Shown here in pieces: positions 1 through 7,360 of a stretch of DNA of 14,007 nucleotides; within the stretch, counting starts at the first letter, position 1; each line of letters begins with the position of its first letter. Both the position numbers and the translations under genes were made by a program. Where the stretch lies: the NCBI GenBank assembly GCA_039934635.1, contig JBDTLT010000141.1, forward strand, positions 1 to 14,007, read 5' to 3'. This DNA is from DATLFA01 sp039934635. Lineage in GTDB: Bacteria; Actinomycetota; Acidimicrobiia; Acidimicrobiales; WLNW01. The notes under the pieces were generated by a model that was given only the letters and a program-made list of their open reading frames with translations, had not been told where the DNA came from and searched no databases.

Positions 1-14
1 TCGACCCCGGCTGG

Positions 15-299
15 TCACACGGCGACCAACACGGCTCGTGCGAAGAGCGCGACACCGGCCAGGGCCGCAACGACGTACAAGCTCTCGATGGCGCGTTCGT
101 TGCTCTGCCGACGGCCGATCGGCGCGCTGCGCCACACGCGCGCCGAGAACCGCTGTGAGTGTCGGAGCGTGGCGTACTCCAGCACCGCAACCGCCCCAGC
201 AGCTGCCGCCCAACCCCATGACCCCCACGACAGAGCCACTGCGACGACCGGGGCCGCGAGAAGGACGAGCACGACGACCATGCGGCCAAGCCTACGCAC
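15..299 (-). CDS. small hypothetical membrane protein
   Basis: A 94-residue protein of unknown function. The N-terminus is short and basic (MRRLGR), followed by a long hydrophobic stretch (about residues 7-42: VVVLVLLAAPVVAVAL, then a Trp/Ala/Gly-rich run). A polar, Arg-rich middle (about 45-70) precedes a second hydrophobic segment near the C-terminus (about 73-94: SLYVVAALAGVALFARAVL). This suggests two or three membrane spans with a cytoplasmic basic loop. The GTG start at 299 has no clear Shine-Dalgarno; the in-frame ATG at 281 is an equally plausible start and would begin directly with the hydrophobic helix. No family was recognised. It is the leftmost gene and its partners lie outside the window. 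The hydrophobic pattern and absence of stops make a real gene likely, not certain. Confidence 0.5.
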   Translation of the reverse strand: MRRLGRMVVVLVLLAAPVVAVALSWGSWGWAAAAGAVAVLEYATLRHSQRFSARVWRSAPIGRRQSNERAIESLYVVAALAGVALFARAVLVAV

Positions 300-466
300 G
301 AGAACTCAGCCCGACGAAGTGCCCTCGATGCGTACCGGTAGGGGACACCCGATCCTCAGCGGACGCTGACAGACTCCCTACCGCCCTGGGCCCGCGATGG
401 CCTGCCGTAACTAGCCGTAGAGCATGTTCTTCCCGACGACCGGCGAGTCGACTGCGGTTACGAAGG
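300..466. other. short spacer with no recognisable gene
   Basis: This stretch lies between the small membrane protein gene and the decayed plus-strand gene. The reading frames through it are short and have no recognisable protein character. I see no strong hairpin or promoter. Confidence 0.4.
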
Positions 467-469
467 TGA

Positions 470-1160
470 CTTGTCTACTTCTATGTGCTCGATCGCGACT
501 TCGGGGTGGGGTTCAACGGCTTCGCTACTTGCGATGATCCGCCGCGGCTGCAGGCGATCTGTGACCGATTCGGGCCCGCGGACGTGCAGTGGTTCTTCGA
601 CCCCTGGATCGGTCAGATCCCGACGCCGTTCACCGACGATGATCGGGCTGCGGGCTATTGGTGGGAGCTGTCGATGCGCCAAGTCGAAGTCTCACGCACG
701 CTCGTGGTTGGACGATCCTCGCCGCGCTCGCCGATTCTTCGAGGCGCTCGTCGCGGACAACATCGGCATCGGCCGACCGGCCGCGGTCCACGCCGTGTTC
801 GCACGCGACCGCCGCGGTCGGACCACCACGGCACCGTTCCAGACCCGGTGTTCGGGCCGGACACCGAGGTGAAGATGGAGTTCAGATCCACGCGCCATGG
901 CCCTGACCGGCGCCAACCAGATGAGCTACGACCTGCGCAGGCTACGACTCCACGGACTTATCGAAAAGATCCCCGGCACCAACACCTACCAGACCCCACC
1001 CGAAGGAATCCGCGTCGCCGTGTTCTACACCAAAGTCCGCGACCGACTCCTCGGACCTGGTGGTTGGTAGCCGGCGTTGAGTAGGTCGCCTCCGCCGAAC
1101 TCCGACGCGCCCTCAAACAAATCGACCACTCACTCACGACCTACATCACTCGAAGCCAAA
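470..1160 (+). pseudogene. decayed gene of an uncharacterised actinobacterial family
   Basis: Protein-like sequence is scattered over different frames in collinear order. Frame 2 (from 470) reads VYFYVLDRDFGVGF, jumps to NGFATCDDPPRLQAICDRFG and then AAGYWWELSMRQVEVSRTLV. Frame 3 (about 711-850) continues with RRARRFFEALVADNIGIGRP. Frame 2 returns with FGPDTEVKMEF. Frame 3 (897-1070) carries a winged-helix-like YDLRRLRLHGLIEKIPGTNT followed by VAVFYTKVRDRLL. Frame 2 (about 1091) ends with AELRRALKQIDHSL. From memory these blocks match, in order, a conserved full-length actinobacterial hypothetical protein of roughly 400-450 residues; I cannot name its function. At least four frame changes and two internal deletions (after GVGF and after VKMEF) make it non-functional. 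Similar genes often sit near mobile elements, which fits the rest of the window. Confidence 0.7.
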
Positions 1161-1194
1161 CTCGGCACCGCCGCATGAAAACTCGTCACAAAAT

Positions 1195-1213
1195 TTGGGG
1201 GCTGCGCCCCCAA
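1195..1213 (-). terminator. hairpin terminator of the cupredoxin gene
   Basis: An 8-bp perfect stem (TTGGGGGC / GCCCCCAA) with a 3-nt loop begins 9 bases past the cupredoxin stop codon. Read on the minus strand it is followed by a short T-rich run (AAATTTTG), as expected for intrinsic termination. It also separates the cupredoxin gene from the decayed gene that converges on it. Confidence 0.6.
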
Positions 1214-1222
1214 GAGATCTAG

Positions 1223-1708
1223 CTACGCCGTGACCTCGAAGCCAGTGAACATTCCGTTGCCGTAATGCGTCGGCAAATTGCACACCAGTTGGTACTTGCC
1301 GGGTGCAAGCGTGACGGTCAGGGTCTCCGTGGCGCCGGCCGCAAACTCGCCGATCTCATCGACCACCTCAACGGCATCTTCAGAGAAGTGGTCTCCATCG
1401 ATCGGAATCTTCCCCGGAGCGATGTCCGTCCTCACGACCAAGAATTCGTGACCGATCGTCCCCTCATTCTTGACGGTGAACGTCACCTCACCCGTCTTCG
1501 CCTGAGACGCGCTGGCCCTGACCTCCCACTCCTTCTCGGAGCCCATGATGCTGGTGTGCGCCGTCCCGGTCGCGACGTGATTGCGATTGGCCAGCGCTAC
1601 CACCAACGCCATGATCGACACTACGAGTGCCGTCAGCGCAATAAAGGCCAGCAAGGCGATCGGGCCGGCTGTCTGCCGTGCACCTTGGCCGCTCTGTGTG
1701 TCCGCCAT
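1223..1708 (-). CDS. membrane-anchored cupredoxin (type I copper protein)
   Basis: A 161-residue protein. Residues 1-14 are polar and residues 15-40 form one hydrophobic helix (an uncleaved signal anchor is likely). A single plastocyanin/sulfocyanin-like beta-sandwich domain follows, from about 60 to 161. The type I copper ligands are visible: His87 (in IGHEF), Cys143 and His148 (in CNLPTHY) and Met153 (in GNGM), with the usual Cys-x4-His-x4-Met spacing. The domain is therefore expected outside the membrane, binding copper and passing electrons or handling copper; the redox partner is unknown. The ATG at 1708 has a G-rich Shine-Dalgarno-like run (GGGGG) just upstream, and a hairpin terminator follows the stop. 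It stands alone, with no oxidase or copper-transport genes beside it. The domain assignment is confident and the role is not. Confidence 0.9.
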   Translation of the reverse strand: MADTQSGQGARQTAGPIALLAFIALTALVVSIMALVVALANRNHVATGTAHTSIMGSEKEWEVRASASQAKTGEVTFTVKNEGTIGHEFLVVRTDIAPGKIPIDGDHFSEDAVEVVDEIGEFAAGATETLTVTLAPGKYQLVCNLPTHYGNGMFTGFEVTA

Positions 1709-1754
1709 GCTGAGCCCCCAGGTTCTGCGTTACGTCAACGTACGCGCCCAGCGT

Positions 1755-1774
1755 TTGGATCTAACAGGGTCCAA
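1755..1774. promoter_or_regulatory. imperfect dyad upstream of the cupredoxin gene
   Basis: TTGGATC and GGTCCAA face each other across a 6-bp spacer (6 of 7 positions complementary, the seventh a G-T pair), about 47-66 bp upstream of the cupredoxin ATG. The position suits an operator, but one short dyad can occur by chance and no clear -35/-10 pair was seen with it. Confidence 0.2.
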
Positions 1775-1875
1775 CGTCCCGACGCGCAGCGCGGAACCTT
1801 ACGCAAGCTGCGTGTCGCGTTCGTCGAGCTTTGCAGCTTCCTTCTTCGGAGCACGCTTCCGTTTGTCGCCCATGG

Positions 1876-1950
1876 ATGATGCGTGGACGCCTCGAGGTCA
1901 TCCGAGCCGGGTTCGGCGTGCTCGACCGCGAAGGCTTCGAGGCTCGCCTC
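1876..1950 (+). pseudogene. possible SnoaL-like domain scrap
   Basis: Plus-strand translation from the paired ATGs at 1876 and 1879 gives RLEVIRAGFGVLDREGFEA. This resembles the first helix of SnoaL-like/NTF2-fold proteins (compare EVIRAGFDALNRGDFEA, recalled from the family). After about 22 residues the frame loses all resemblance, so at best it is a short remnant. The rest of 1709-2172 shows no convincing gene on either strand. Confidence 0.3.
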
Positions 1951-2172
1951 TGGCGGCAGAGATCAGCGGTCGCGGTAGCCGCTCATCCGCAATCGACGCG
2001 ATGCTGGTCGTGTCGCCCTTCGCGGGGCGGTTGACGTCAATCTCATGATTCGCCGAACGCCCCATCGTCGAGATCGTTCGCCCTTGCCGTTGGGTCAACA
2101 TCGACGAGAACGCTCCAGAGCGGACACCATCGGGGTCGTCCTCGCACCGCTTTGAGCCGGTAGCGAAATCGC

Positions 2173-2510
2173 TCACAAACCGTCCCAAAAGCGGTGCAAC
2201 ATCTTCGCCCCGGCAGCAGGATCCTGGAGCATCCACCAATGGCCGAGTCCGTCGAGCACAACGACCTGCGCCCCGGTCCTCTCAGCGACCCAGCGATGTC
2301 GTCTTCACCGCCGCTATAGAAGTCCTCGGTGGGGAACACGACGAGGCCGGGTCGAACCGACGCTGCTGGAAGTTGTTGGCTCCATTGAGCCAACACGGGC
2401 TGGCCCGCGGAACGGTATAGGGCCAGGATGCAGCGGCCCATGGTCTCGTCGAAGGCTTCGGCCAACTCCTTGGCTACTGGCGAAGTCATGCCGAGCGACT
2501 TCTTATCGGC
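2173..2510 (-). pseudogene. C-terminal remnant of an alpha/beta hydrolase, frameshifted
   Basis: Minus-strand translation gives AKELAEAFDETMGRCILALY, then LPAASVRPGLVVFPTEDFYS down to about 2291. One base-shift later the next frame continues with AQVVVLDGLGHWWMLQDP and ends HRFWDGL at a stop at 2173-2175. This is the normal C-terminal third of an alpha/beta hydrolase, including the strand carrying the catalytic-triad histidine (GHWW). The N-terminal part with the nucleophile elbow is absent, and a single-base frameshift near 2290 splits the remainder. It cannot be functional. The family is recognised from motif order only. Confidence 0.7.
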
Positions 2511-2511
2511 G

Positions 2512-2740
2512 TCAGCGACACAGCTCGACGAGCGGGTCCACCGCGGCGGTCGCAATGCCTGCGAGTCGAGCCGTCGTGGTCGCGACGAGTTCTTCGCGGC
2601 TCTCGTCGATCTCCGGCGGTACACGGTTGCGGGCGAGGCCCGCTACCGCTGCCGCGTCGTTCCGAGTTGCCTCCGACGCCAGAGCGACAGCCAAGATCGC
2701 GTCCGCATCGTGGCGTCCCGTGTACGTCTCAACGGCTGTG
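2512..2740 (-). other. unidentified coding-like minus-strand stretch
   Basis: An open minus-strand frame of about 75 codons ends at 2512-2514 and reads like protein (HDADAILAVALASEATRN, then REELVATTTARLAGIATAA). It lies next to the hydrolase remnant in a different frame. I do not recognise it securely. It vaguely recalls the linker region of IS110-type transposases, but the resemblance is too weak to name. It may be another gene fragment. It also shows that the plus-strand frame running through here should not be counted as part of the downstream regulator. Confidence 0.2.
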
Positions 2741-2816
2741 ATTCGCTGTCACTTACCGGTGCGGCGCTGGCCGTAATCGTGAGTGACGCGGGCACGATGC
2801 AAGAGCACCGGCTCGA

Positions 2817-2825
2817 TGCGATAAT
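2817..2825 (+). promoter_or_regulatory. candidate extended -10 element for the regulator gene
   Basis: TGCGATAAT matches an extended -10 (TGn followed by 5 of 6 bases of TATAAT). It lies 23 bases upstream of the preferred GTG start at 2848. No convincing -35 hexamer is seen. If used, transcription would start around 2831-2833, which would exclude the ATG at 2827 as the start codon. Confidence 0.25.
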
Positions 2826-2847
2826 TATGGGCGATGAGGTGGCGCTG

Positions 2848-5379
2848 GTGATATTCCGCTTCGCGAACTGCGAGCTGGACTTGGGCCGAGTGGTCCTTCA
2901 CCGCGACAGCCGTGAAGTCAAGCTCGAGCCAAAGGTCTTCGACGTGCTGTCGTACTTGGTGCAGCACCGAGGCGTCGTCGTGCGCAAAGAGGAGCTGCTC
3001 GACGAGCTATGGGGCGACCGCTTCGTCAGCGAATCGGCTCTGACCACTCGCATCAAGCTGGTCCGTCAAGCCGTTGGCGACGACGGCAATCGTCAACAGG
3101 TGATCCGGACGGTCCACGGACGCGGCTACGAGTTCATCGCCGAGGTCCAAGCCCATGACGACGCGGTGACGACACCGTCCGCGAACGAGATCCCGTCCGT
3201 CGCCGGTTTGCCCGCCGCCGTGCAAACGCTGATCGGCCGCGAGTCCCTGCTCACGTCGCTTGTCGGTGCACTGCGCGCGAACCGACTCATCACGCTTGTC
3301 GGGCCAGGCGGGGTCGGCAAGACATCGGTGGGTCTCGAACTCGCGCGCCGTGTCGCCGCGAACTATCCCGACGGCGTGCATCTGGTCGAGCTCGTCAGTG
3401 TCGTCGACGAAGATGCGACGTTCGACGCGTTTGCCACCGCGATCGATGTCAGCGTCCGTCGGCGCAGCTCGATCGACGACGCCATCATCGAAATGCTGCG
3501 GCCGCGTCGGTGCCTGCTCGTACTCGACAATTGCGAGCACCTCATCGATCCCGTCGCCACCCTCGTCAGCCGTATTCTGCGCGAGACATCGTCGGTGGCG
3601 ATCGTCGCCACCAGTCGCGAACAACTTGCTGTACCGGGCGAGCATGTATGGGCAATTGATCCATTGTCGACCGGCGGATCGGGCATCGAAGGGTCCGAAC
3701 TCAGCAGCGTCCCCGCTGTCGCGCTGTTCGTTGAACGCGCCCGTGCCGCCGATCCGGAGTTCGCCCTAAATGCGACCTCGGCACCGATCGTCGCCGAGAT
3801 CTGCCGGCGCCTCGACGGCATCCCGCTGGCGATCGAGTTGGCTGCCGCACGAGCGCGAGTAGTCGATGTCGCCGAGATCGCTCGGCGCCTCGATGAGCGC
3901 TTCGTCCTCCTGAAAGCGATTCGTCGGGGAAGCGACCCGCGCCATCGGACGATGCACGACACCATCAGCTGGTCCTACGACGTGATGAGCGACGAGGAGC
4001 AGCAGCTGTTCACCGCCCTCTCAGTTTTCGCCGGACCATTCGATCTCGCTTCGGCCGAGTCGATGTGCGCGGTTGGCGACACGCTTGACCTGCTGACCCG
4101 ACTCACCGAACGCTCGATGCTGTCGGTGCGTCGAGCAGCCGACGGTGGCACCCGCTACGAACTCCTCGAGACACTGCGGGAGTACGGCCGACGCGCCATC
4201 GGCGATGAGCGTGCTGTCGAACTGTTCACGGCGCACGCGCACCACTTCGCGTCCGAGGCCCGGTCCATCGAGGCCGATCTGCAAACACCGCGCGAGCCGA
4301 CGGCAATGGCGCGCGGCGAAGGATCCTTTGGCGACCTTCGGGCCGCGCAACGATTTGCGCTCGAGACCAACGATCTCGACACTGCGTTCGGTCTCATCTG
4401 TTCGATGCGCGAGTTCGCGATGCGAGCGATGCGTTACGAGGTGTTCGCGTGGGCCGAAGCGGCCTGCCGAGCACCGGGCGCGCTCGAACATCCGCAGGCG
4501 GCGCTGATGACGGGGATGCGTGCCTACGGTGCGTGGGTCCGGGGCGAGTTCGACCGCGCCGTGTCGTTGGCATACGAGGCACGGCGGCTAGAAGAAGTCC
4601 TCGGCGTCCATGCGACCGGATTGGTCGAGCGGGTGCTTGCCAATGCCTTGTACGTCATGGGCCAAAGCGATATCGGCCATATCGAAGGAATCCGCCAAGT
4701 CGAGCTCGCCGAAGAAACGGGCAACTCCTCTCGCATCGTCCATGCCTGTTACATGGTATCTGTCGGGCTGAGCTCGGAAGGCGCGTACGATGCGGCCGCC
4801 ACCTACGTCGCGCGGGCGCGAACACTCGCGCAGCGGACGGGTTCGGTCACTGACCTCGCATCGGCGGCGGTCGCGGAAGGCTTCTCGACTCATGGCGACG
4901 ACGATGCTGCGTTGCAGATGTTCCTCACCGCCGACCGTCTCGCCCATTCCGCGGGGAATCGGTGGATGAGTGGGTTCGCCCGCACCGAAGCGAGTGGATT
5001 CCTCGTGCATCGAGGCGACATCGAAGCCGGCTGCGCCGGCCTCGCCGAAATGGTGGATCTCTGGTATCGAGCGGGTGAGTGGTCACAGCAGTGGCACACG
5101 TTGTCGCGTTGTGTCATTGCGCTCCCACTGGTTGGACAGAGCGAACTCGCGGCCGAGATCGTCGGTGCGGTCGAAGCGCACGCCAAGTTGGGCGTGGCGC
5201 CAATGTCGCCGACCTTGCGCCAGGTCGCCTTCGATACACGCGATTCGCTCATCGAACGGCTAGGCGCGATTCGGGCAGAGGAGTTGAGGATCGAGGGCAC
5301 ATCGAGTGCGGTCGACGTCATCGTCCAGCGCACCCGCAACGCCCTACTCGGCGCTACTCGTCAACGCGTGACGGAATAG
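2848..5379 (+). CDS. winged-helix / NB-ARC-type ATPase / helical-repeat transcriptional regulator
   Basis: About 843 residues from GTG 2848. The N-terminus (about 1-95) is an OmpR/PhoB-type winged helix: VEPKVFDVL-like core (EPKVFDVLSYLVQH), ELLDELWG, then the wing VIRTVHGRGYEFIAEV. Next comes a STAND/NB-ARC-like ATPase with Walker A GPGGVGKT (152-159), Walker B LLVLDNCEH (about 223-231), a sensor-like VAIVATSREQL and GIPLAIELAAAR. A winged-helix/arm segment (MHDTISWSYDVMSDEEQQLF) leads into a C-terminal all-helical region of about 400 residues, probably TPR-like. Such proteins are usually signal-responsive transcription factors. There is no receiver domain and no C-terminal LuxR helix-turn-helix. 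The GTG start is preferred because GAGGTGG lies 5 bases upstream and homology begins at once; ATG 2827 is the alternative. The frame stays open upstream to 2428, but that stretch is antisense to gene remnants. Its 3' end overlaps the convergent monooxygenase gene by 19 bp. Confidence 0.88.
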   Translation: MIFRFANCELDLGRVVLHRDSREVKLEPKVFDVLSYLVQHRGVVVRKEELLDELWGDRFVSESALTTRIKLVRQAVGDDGNRQQVIRTVHGRGYEFIAEVQAHDDAVTTPSANEIPSVAGLPAAVQTLIGRESLLTSLVGALRANRLITLVGPGGVGKTSVGLELARRVAANYPDGVHLVELVSVVDEDATFDAFATAIDVSVRRRSSIDDAIIEMLRPRRCLLVLDNCEHLIDPVATLVSRILRETSSVAIVATSREQLAVPGEHVWAIDPLSTGGSGIEGSELSSVPAVALFVERARAADPEFALNATSAPIVAEICRRLDGIPLAIELAAARARVVDVAEIARRLDERFVLLKAIRRGSDPRHRTMHDTISWSYDVMSDEEQQLFTALSVFAGPFDLASAESMCAVGDTLDLLTRLTERSMLSVRRAADGGTRYELLETLREYGRRAIGDERAVELFTAHAHHFASEARSIEADLQTPREPTAMARGEGSFGDLRAAQRFALETNDLDTAFGLICSMREFAMRAMRYEVFAWAEAACRAPGALEHPQAALMTGMRAYGAWVRGEFDRAVSLAYEARRLEEVLGVHATGLVERVLANALYVMGQSDIGHIEGIRQVELAEETGNSSRIVHACYMVSVGLSSEGAYDAAATYVARARTLAQRTGSVTDLASAAVAEGFSTHGDDDAALQMFLTADRLAHSAGNRWMSGFARTEASGFLVHRGDIEAGCAGLAEMVDLWYRAGEWSQQWHTLSRCVIALPLVGQSELAAEIVGAVEAHAKLGVAPMSPTLRQVAFDTRDSLIERLGAIRAEELRIEGTSSAVDVIVQRTRNALLGATRQRVTE

Positions 5380-6620
5380 CCTCCGCGGCTGCGGGCTCGC
5401 ACGTCGAGGTAGCCGCGAAGATGTGTGCACATGTCTGCGACGTCCGCGCCCACACCCCCGATCAAGTTCGAGCCACGGCGCCGCATGAACGGTAGGCCGA
5501 GCAGGTAGAGACCGGCGAAGTCGGCCACACCACCGTCGTGCGCGACGCGCCCGCGGTGATCGCGCGCCGACGGATCGAGCCACGAGTACGAGGGACGGTA
5601 CCCGGTCGCCCAGATCACGGTGGAGAACGCGGACAGATCGAGCTCGGTGGGAACGGTTGCGAGTCGGGTCGGCGGCGGTCGTAGCGGGGAAAAGACTTCA
5701 CCGTCGAATGCGGTTGCGGCGACGAAGGCGTCGATCCGGTCGAGCAGGCGAGTCTGTTTGAGGTCGGCGTTGGCAGCGAGATTGGCCAAAGCGCCGGAGA
5801 ATTGCGCAGTTGTGCCGATGACCTTCACGAGTCGGGCAACCAGTTGCACACCGGACTCGCTCAGCGCATTCAGATCGAGCGTTCGGTGGTCTTCACTGCC
5901 GACGAGTTGCACCGACGCATGACGTCGGGCGCGCTCGATGTCGTCCACCTCGTCGTAGCGCTCGTCTAGTTGCCCGATGCGATCCAACCACCAGTAGATG
6001 TCGCGGCCGCGATAGGAACGCGGGAGCCGCACGTGCTCGCCGATCGCAATCGTGACATCGCGACCCGCCCGCCGCAGCTCGTCGGCAATCTGGATACCCG
6101 ACGCCGAGGCGCCCACGACGAGAACGCTGCCCTCGCGCGCGAGCGCGCTCGGATTGCGGTAGCGAAGCGCCGTGAGTTGCTCGATGCGCTTCGGCATCTC
6201 GGCCGCGAGCACGGGAATGCGGGGTTCGCTCGACGCGCCAGTCGCGGCGACAACCGCATCGCACTGCCACAGTCCGGCGTCGGTTGTGACCTCGAACCCT
6301 TGTCCCGTTCTCTCCACACGCTCGACCGCAACATGCGTCATGACCGGAGCGGCGAAGGTCCGCTGGTACTCGTCGAGGAACGTAGCCGCCTCGGACGCCG
6401 TCATGAACCCATCCGGGTCATCACCGCGATAGCGATGACCCGGAAGGCCCGACATCCAGTTCGGTGTGAGTAGACGCAGAGAATCCCAACGCTCGATGCG
6501 CCACGAGTTGGCGACCTCACCTCGTTCGAGGACGACGTGGTCGAGGCCGTTTTCCATGAGTTGGTGGCTCATCGCCAATCCGGCCGGACCGGCGCCGATG
6601 ACGATGACGGGAATGCGCAT
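5361..6620 (-). CDS. flavin-containing monooxygenase / CzcO-like NAD(P)-binding oxidoreductase
   Basis: A 419-residue cytosolic two-dinucleotide-fold flavoprotein. FAD-binding Rossmann motif GAGPAG at residues 9-14 in an N-terminal strand (IPVIVIGAGPAGLA), an acidic strand end VVLERG about 20 residues on, and WDSLRLLTPNW typical of this group. The strand-loop AATG lies near 125-128. The NAD(P)H-binding motif is GASASG (170-175), and a C-terminal ATGYRPSYSWL forms the usual FAD contact. Members oxidise heteroatoms or ketones, or act as NADPH-dependent flavoproteins; the substrate cannot be read. ATG 6620 is chosen because the Rossmann fold starts immediately, whereas upstream extension would run into the OsmC gene. 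It begins 4 bases after the OsmC stop, so translational coupling in one operon is likely. Its 3' end overlaps the convergent regulator gene. Confidence 0.9.
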   Translation of the reverse strand: MRIPVIVIGAGPAGLAMSHQLMENGLDHVVLERGEVANSWRIERWDSLRLLTPNWMSGLPGHRYRGDDPDGFMTASEAATFLDEYQRTFAAPVMTHVAVERVERTGQGFEVTTDAGLWQCDAVVAATGASSEPRIPVLAAEMPKRIEQLTALRYRNPSALAREGSVLVVGASASGIQIADELRRAGRDVTIAIGEHVRLPRSYRGRDIYWWLDRIGQLDERYDEVDDIERARRHASVQLVGSEDHRTLDLNALSESGVQLVARLVKVIGTTAQFSGALANLAANADLKQTRLLDRIDAFVAATAFDGEVFSPLRPPPTRLATVPTELDLSAFSTVIWATGYRPSYSWLDPSARDHRGRVAHDGGVADFAGLYLLGLPFMRRRGSNLIGGVGADVADMCTHLRGYLDVRARSRGGYSVTR

Positions 6621-6624
6621 CGGC

Positions 6625-7188
6625 TCAGGCGAGCCCGACGGTGACGGTCGTCGGATTCGTGACGATGTCGAACACCGCCGAGCGCTTTTGCGATTGGGCA
6701 ACGATGGCTTCGAGGTCAGAGCGCGATGCATCGGCATCGATGTCGTACGTGACCTTGATCGCGTCGAAGCCGTTGCGCACGTCACCGTCGATACCGAGAA
6801 TTCCCTGCAGGTCCATGCCCGCCTCGATCGTCGCCGTCACCGAGCGGAGTTGCACGCCGCGATTCGACGCGACCGTTGCTACGCCCGCGGTGAGGCACGA
6901 AGCGAGCGCCGCGAGGACGATCTCGGGCGGCGTGGCACCGTTGTCCTCCGAGGCGAAGATCTCGGGATGATCTGCTTCGACGATATACGGCTGGCGGTGG
7001 GCGTGATTCTGTCCCAAGCCGAAGAAGTCGGAGACCGTCGTACGGCTGTGCGTGCCGCGGACCCACTCACATTGGGCGCGCCACTGAAACTGAGCCGCCG
7101 CGGGAGCGTCCGTCAGCGCCTGCCGCGCACCGCGTATGGCCTCGATGTTCACTCCGTTGTCCACCATCGGCGTGTTGGTCTGTGTCAT
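6625..7188 (-). CDS. OsmC/Ohr-family protein
   Basis: A 187-residue OsmC-fold protein. The conserved helix carries the candidate redox-active cysteine Cys98 in LAALASCLTAG, preceded by the substrate-loop segment GATPPEIVL. The family's C-terminal SAVFDIVTNPTTVTV is present. The second cysteine of classical Ohr/OsmC hydroperoxide reductases is not seen at the usual place, so this is an OsmC-like protein whose peroxidase activity is uncertain; Cys40 lies in the N-terminal region. ATG 7188 is chosen because GGAGG sits 7 bases upstream; a longer in-frame reading to 7260 lacks such a site. First gene of an operon with the downstream monooxygenase, and divergent from the methyltransferase. A thiol or peroxide/xenobiotic-related role is inferred from the family. 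Confidence 0.88.
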   Translation of the reverse strand: MTQTNTPMVDNGVNIEAIRGARQALTDAPAAAQFQWRAQCEWVRGTHSRTTVSDFFGLGQNHAHRQPYIVEADHPEIFASEDNGATPPEIVLAALASCLTAGVATVASNRGVQLRSVTATIEAGMDLQGILGIDGDVRNGFDAIKVTYDIDADASRSDLEAIVAQSQKRSAVFDIVTNPTTVTVGLA

Positions 7189-7210
7189 GTGCTGTCCTCC
7201 AAGTTCGGGC

Positions 7211-7231
7211 CTCCGGCCTTGGGCGCCGGAG
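7211..7231 (-). promoter_or_regulatory. hairpin in the OsmC leader
   Basis: A perfect 7-bp inverted repeat (CTCCGGC / GCCGGAG) with a 7-base loop lies 23-43 bases upstream of the OsmC start codon. If transcribed it would form a GC-rich hairpin just before the Shine-Dalgarno. It could equally be DNA-level symmetry. No function is assigned. Confidence 0.3.
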
Positions 7232-7278
7232 CTGACCGTCACTGTCGGGTCGCCGGCCATCTGGGTCTTGGCGGACGG

Positions 7279-7316
7279 CTGGCGATTGGCTGACGAAGTC
7301 GTCAGCTGACCGCCAG
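7279..7316. promoter_or_regulatory. nested palindrome, candidate operator in the divergent spacer
   Basis: Two concentric inverted repeats share one centre (between 7297 and 7298). The inner repeat is GCTGACGA / TCGTCAGC with a 2-bp centre (7289-7306); the outer is CTGGCG / CGCCAG (7279-7284 and 7311-7316). Exactly 4 bp separate inner and outer arms on each side. The site lies 45 bp before the methyltransferase start and about 90 bp before the OsmC start. This is the layout expected for a dimeric or tetrameric repressor controlling both transcripts. The binding protein is unknown. Confidence 0.5.
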
Positions 7317-7360
7317 ATCGTCCTCAGGATTCGGGACGCGCTCGGAAAGATGATGAGGGC

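Noticed and set aside
2428..2847. In-frame upstream extension of the regulator to ATG 2428
   Set aside because: The extra 140 residues are low-complexity, Arg/Ser-rich, antisense to a recognisable hydrolase remnant, and precede the point where the winged-helix domain starts. A good Shine-Dalgarno lies before GTG 2848.
3007..3645. 212-codon minus-strand frame inside the regulator
   Set aside because: It is a shadow of the well-conserved ATPase domain (Walker A and B on the plus strand).
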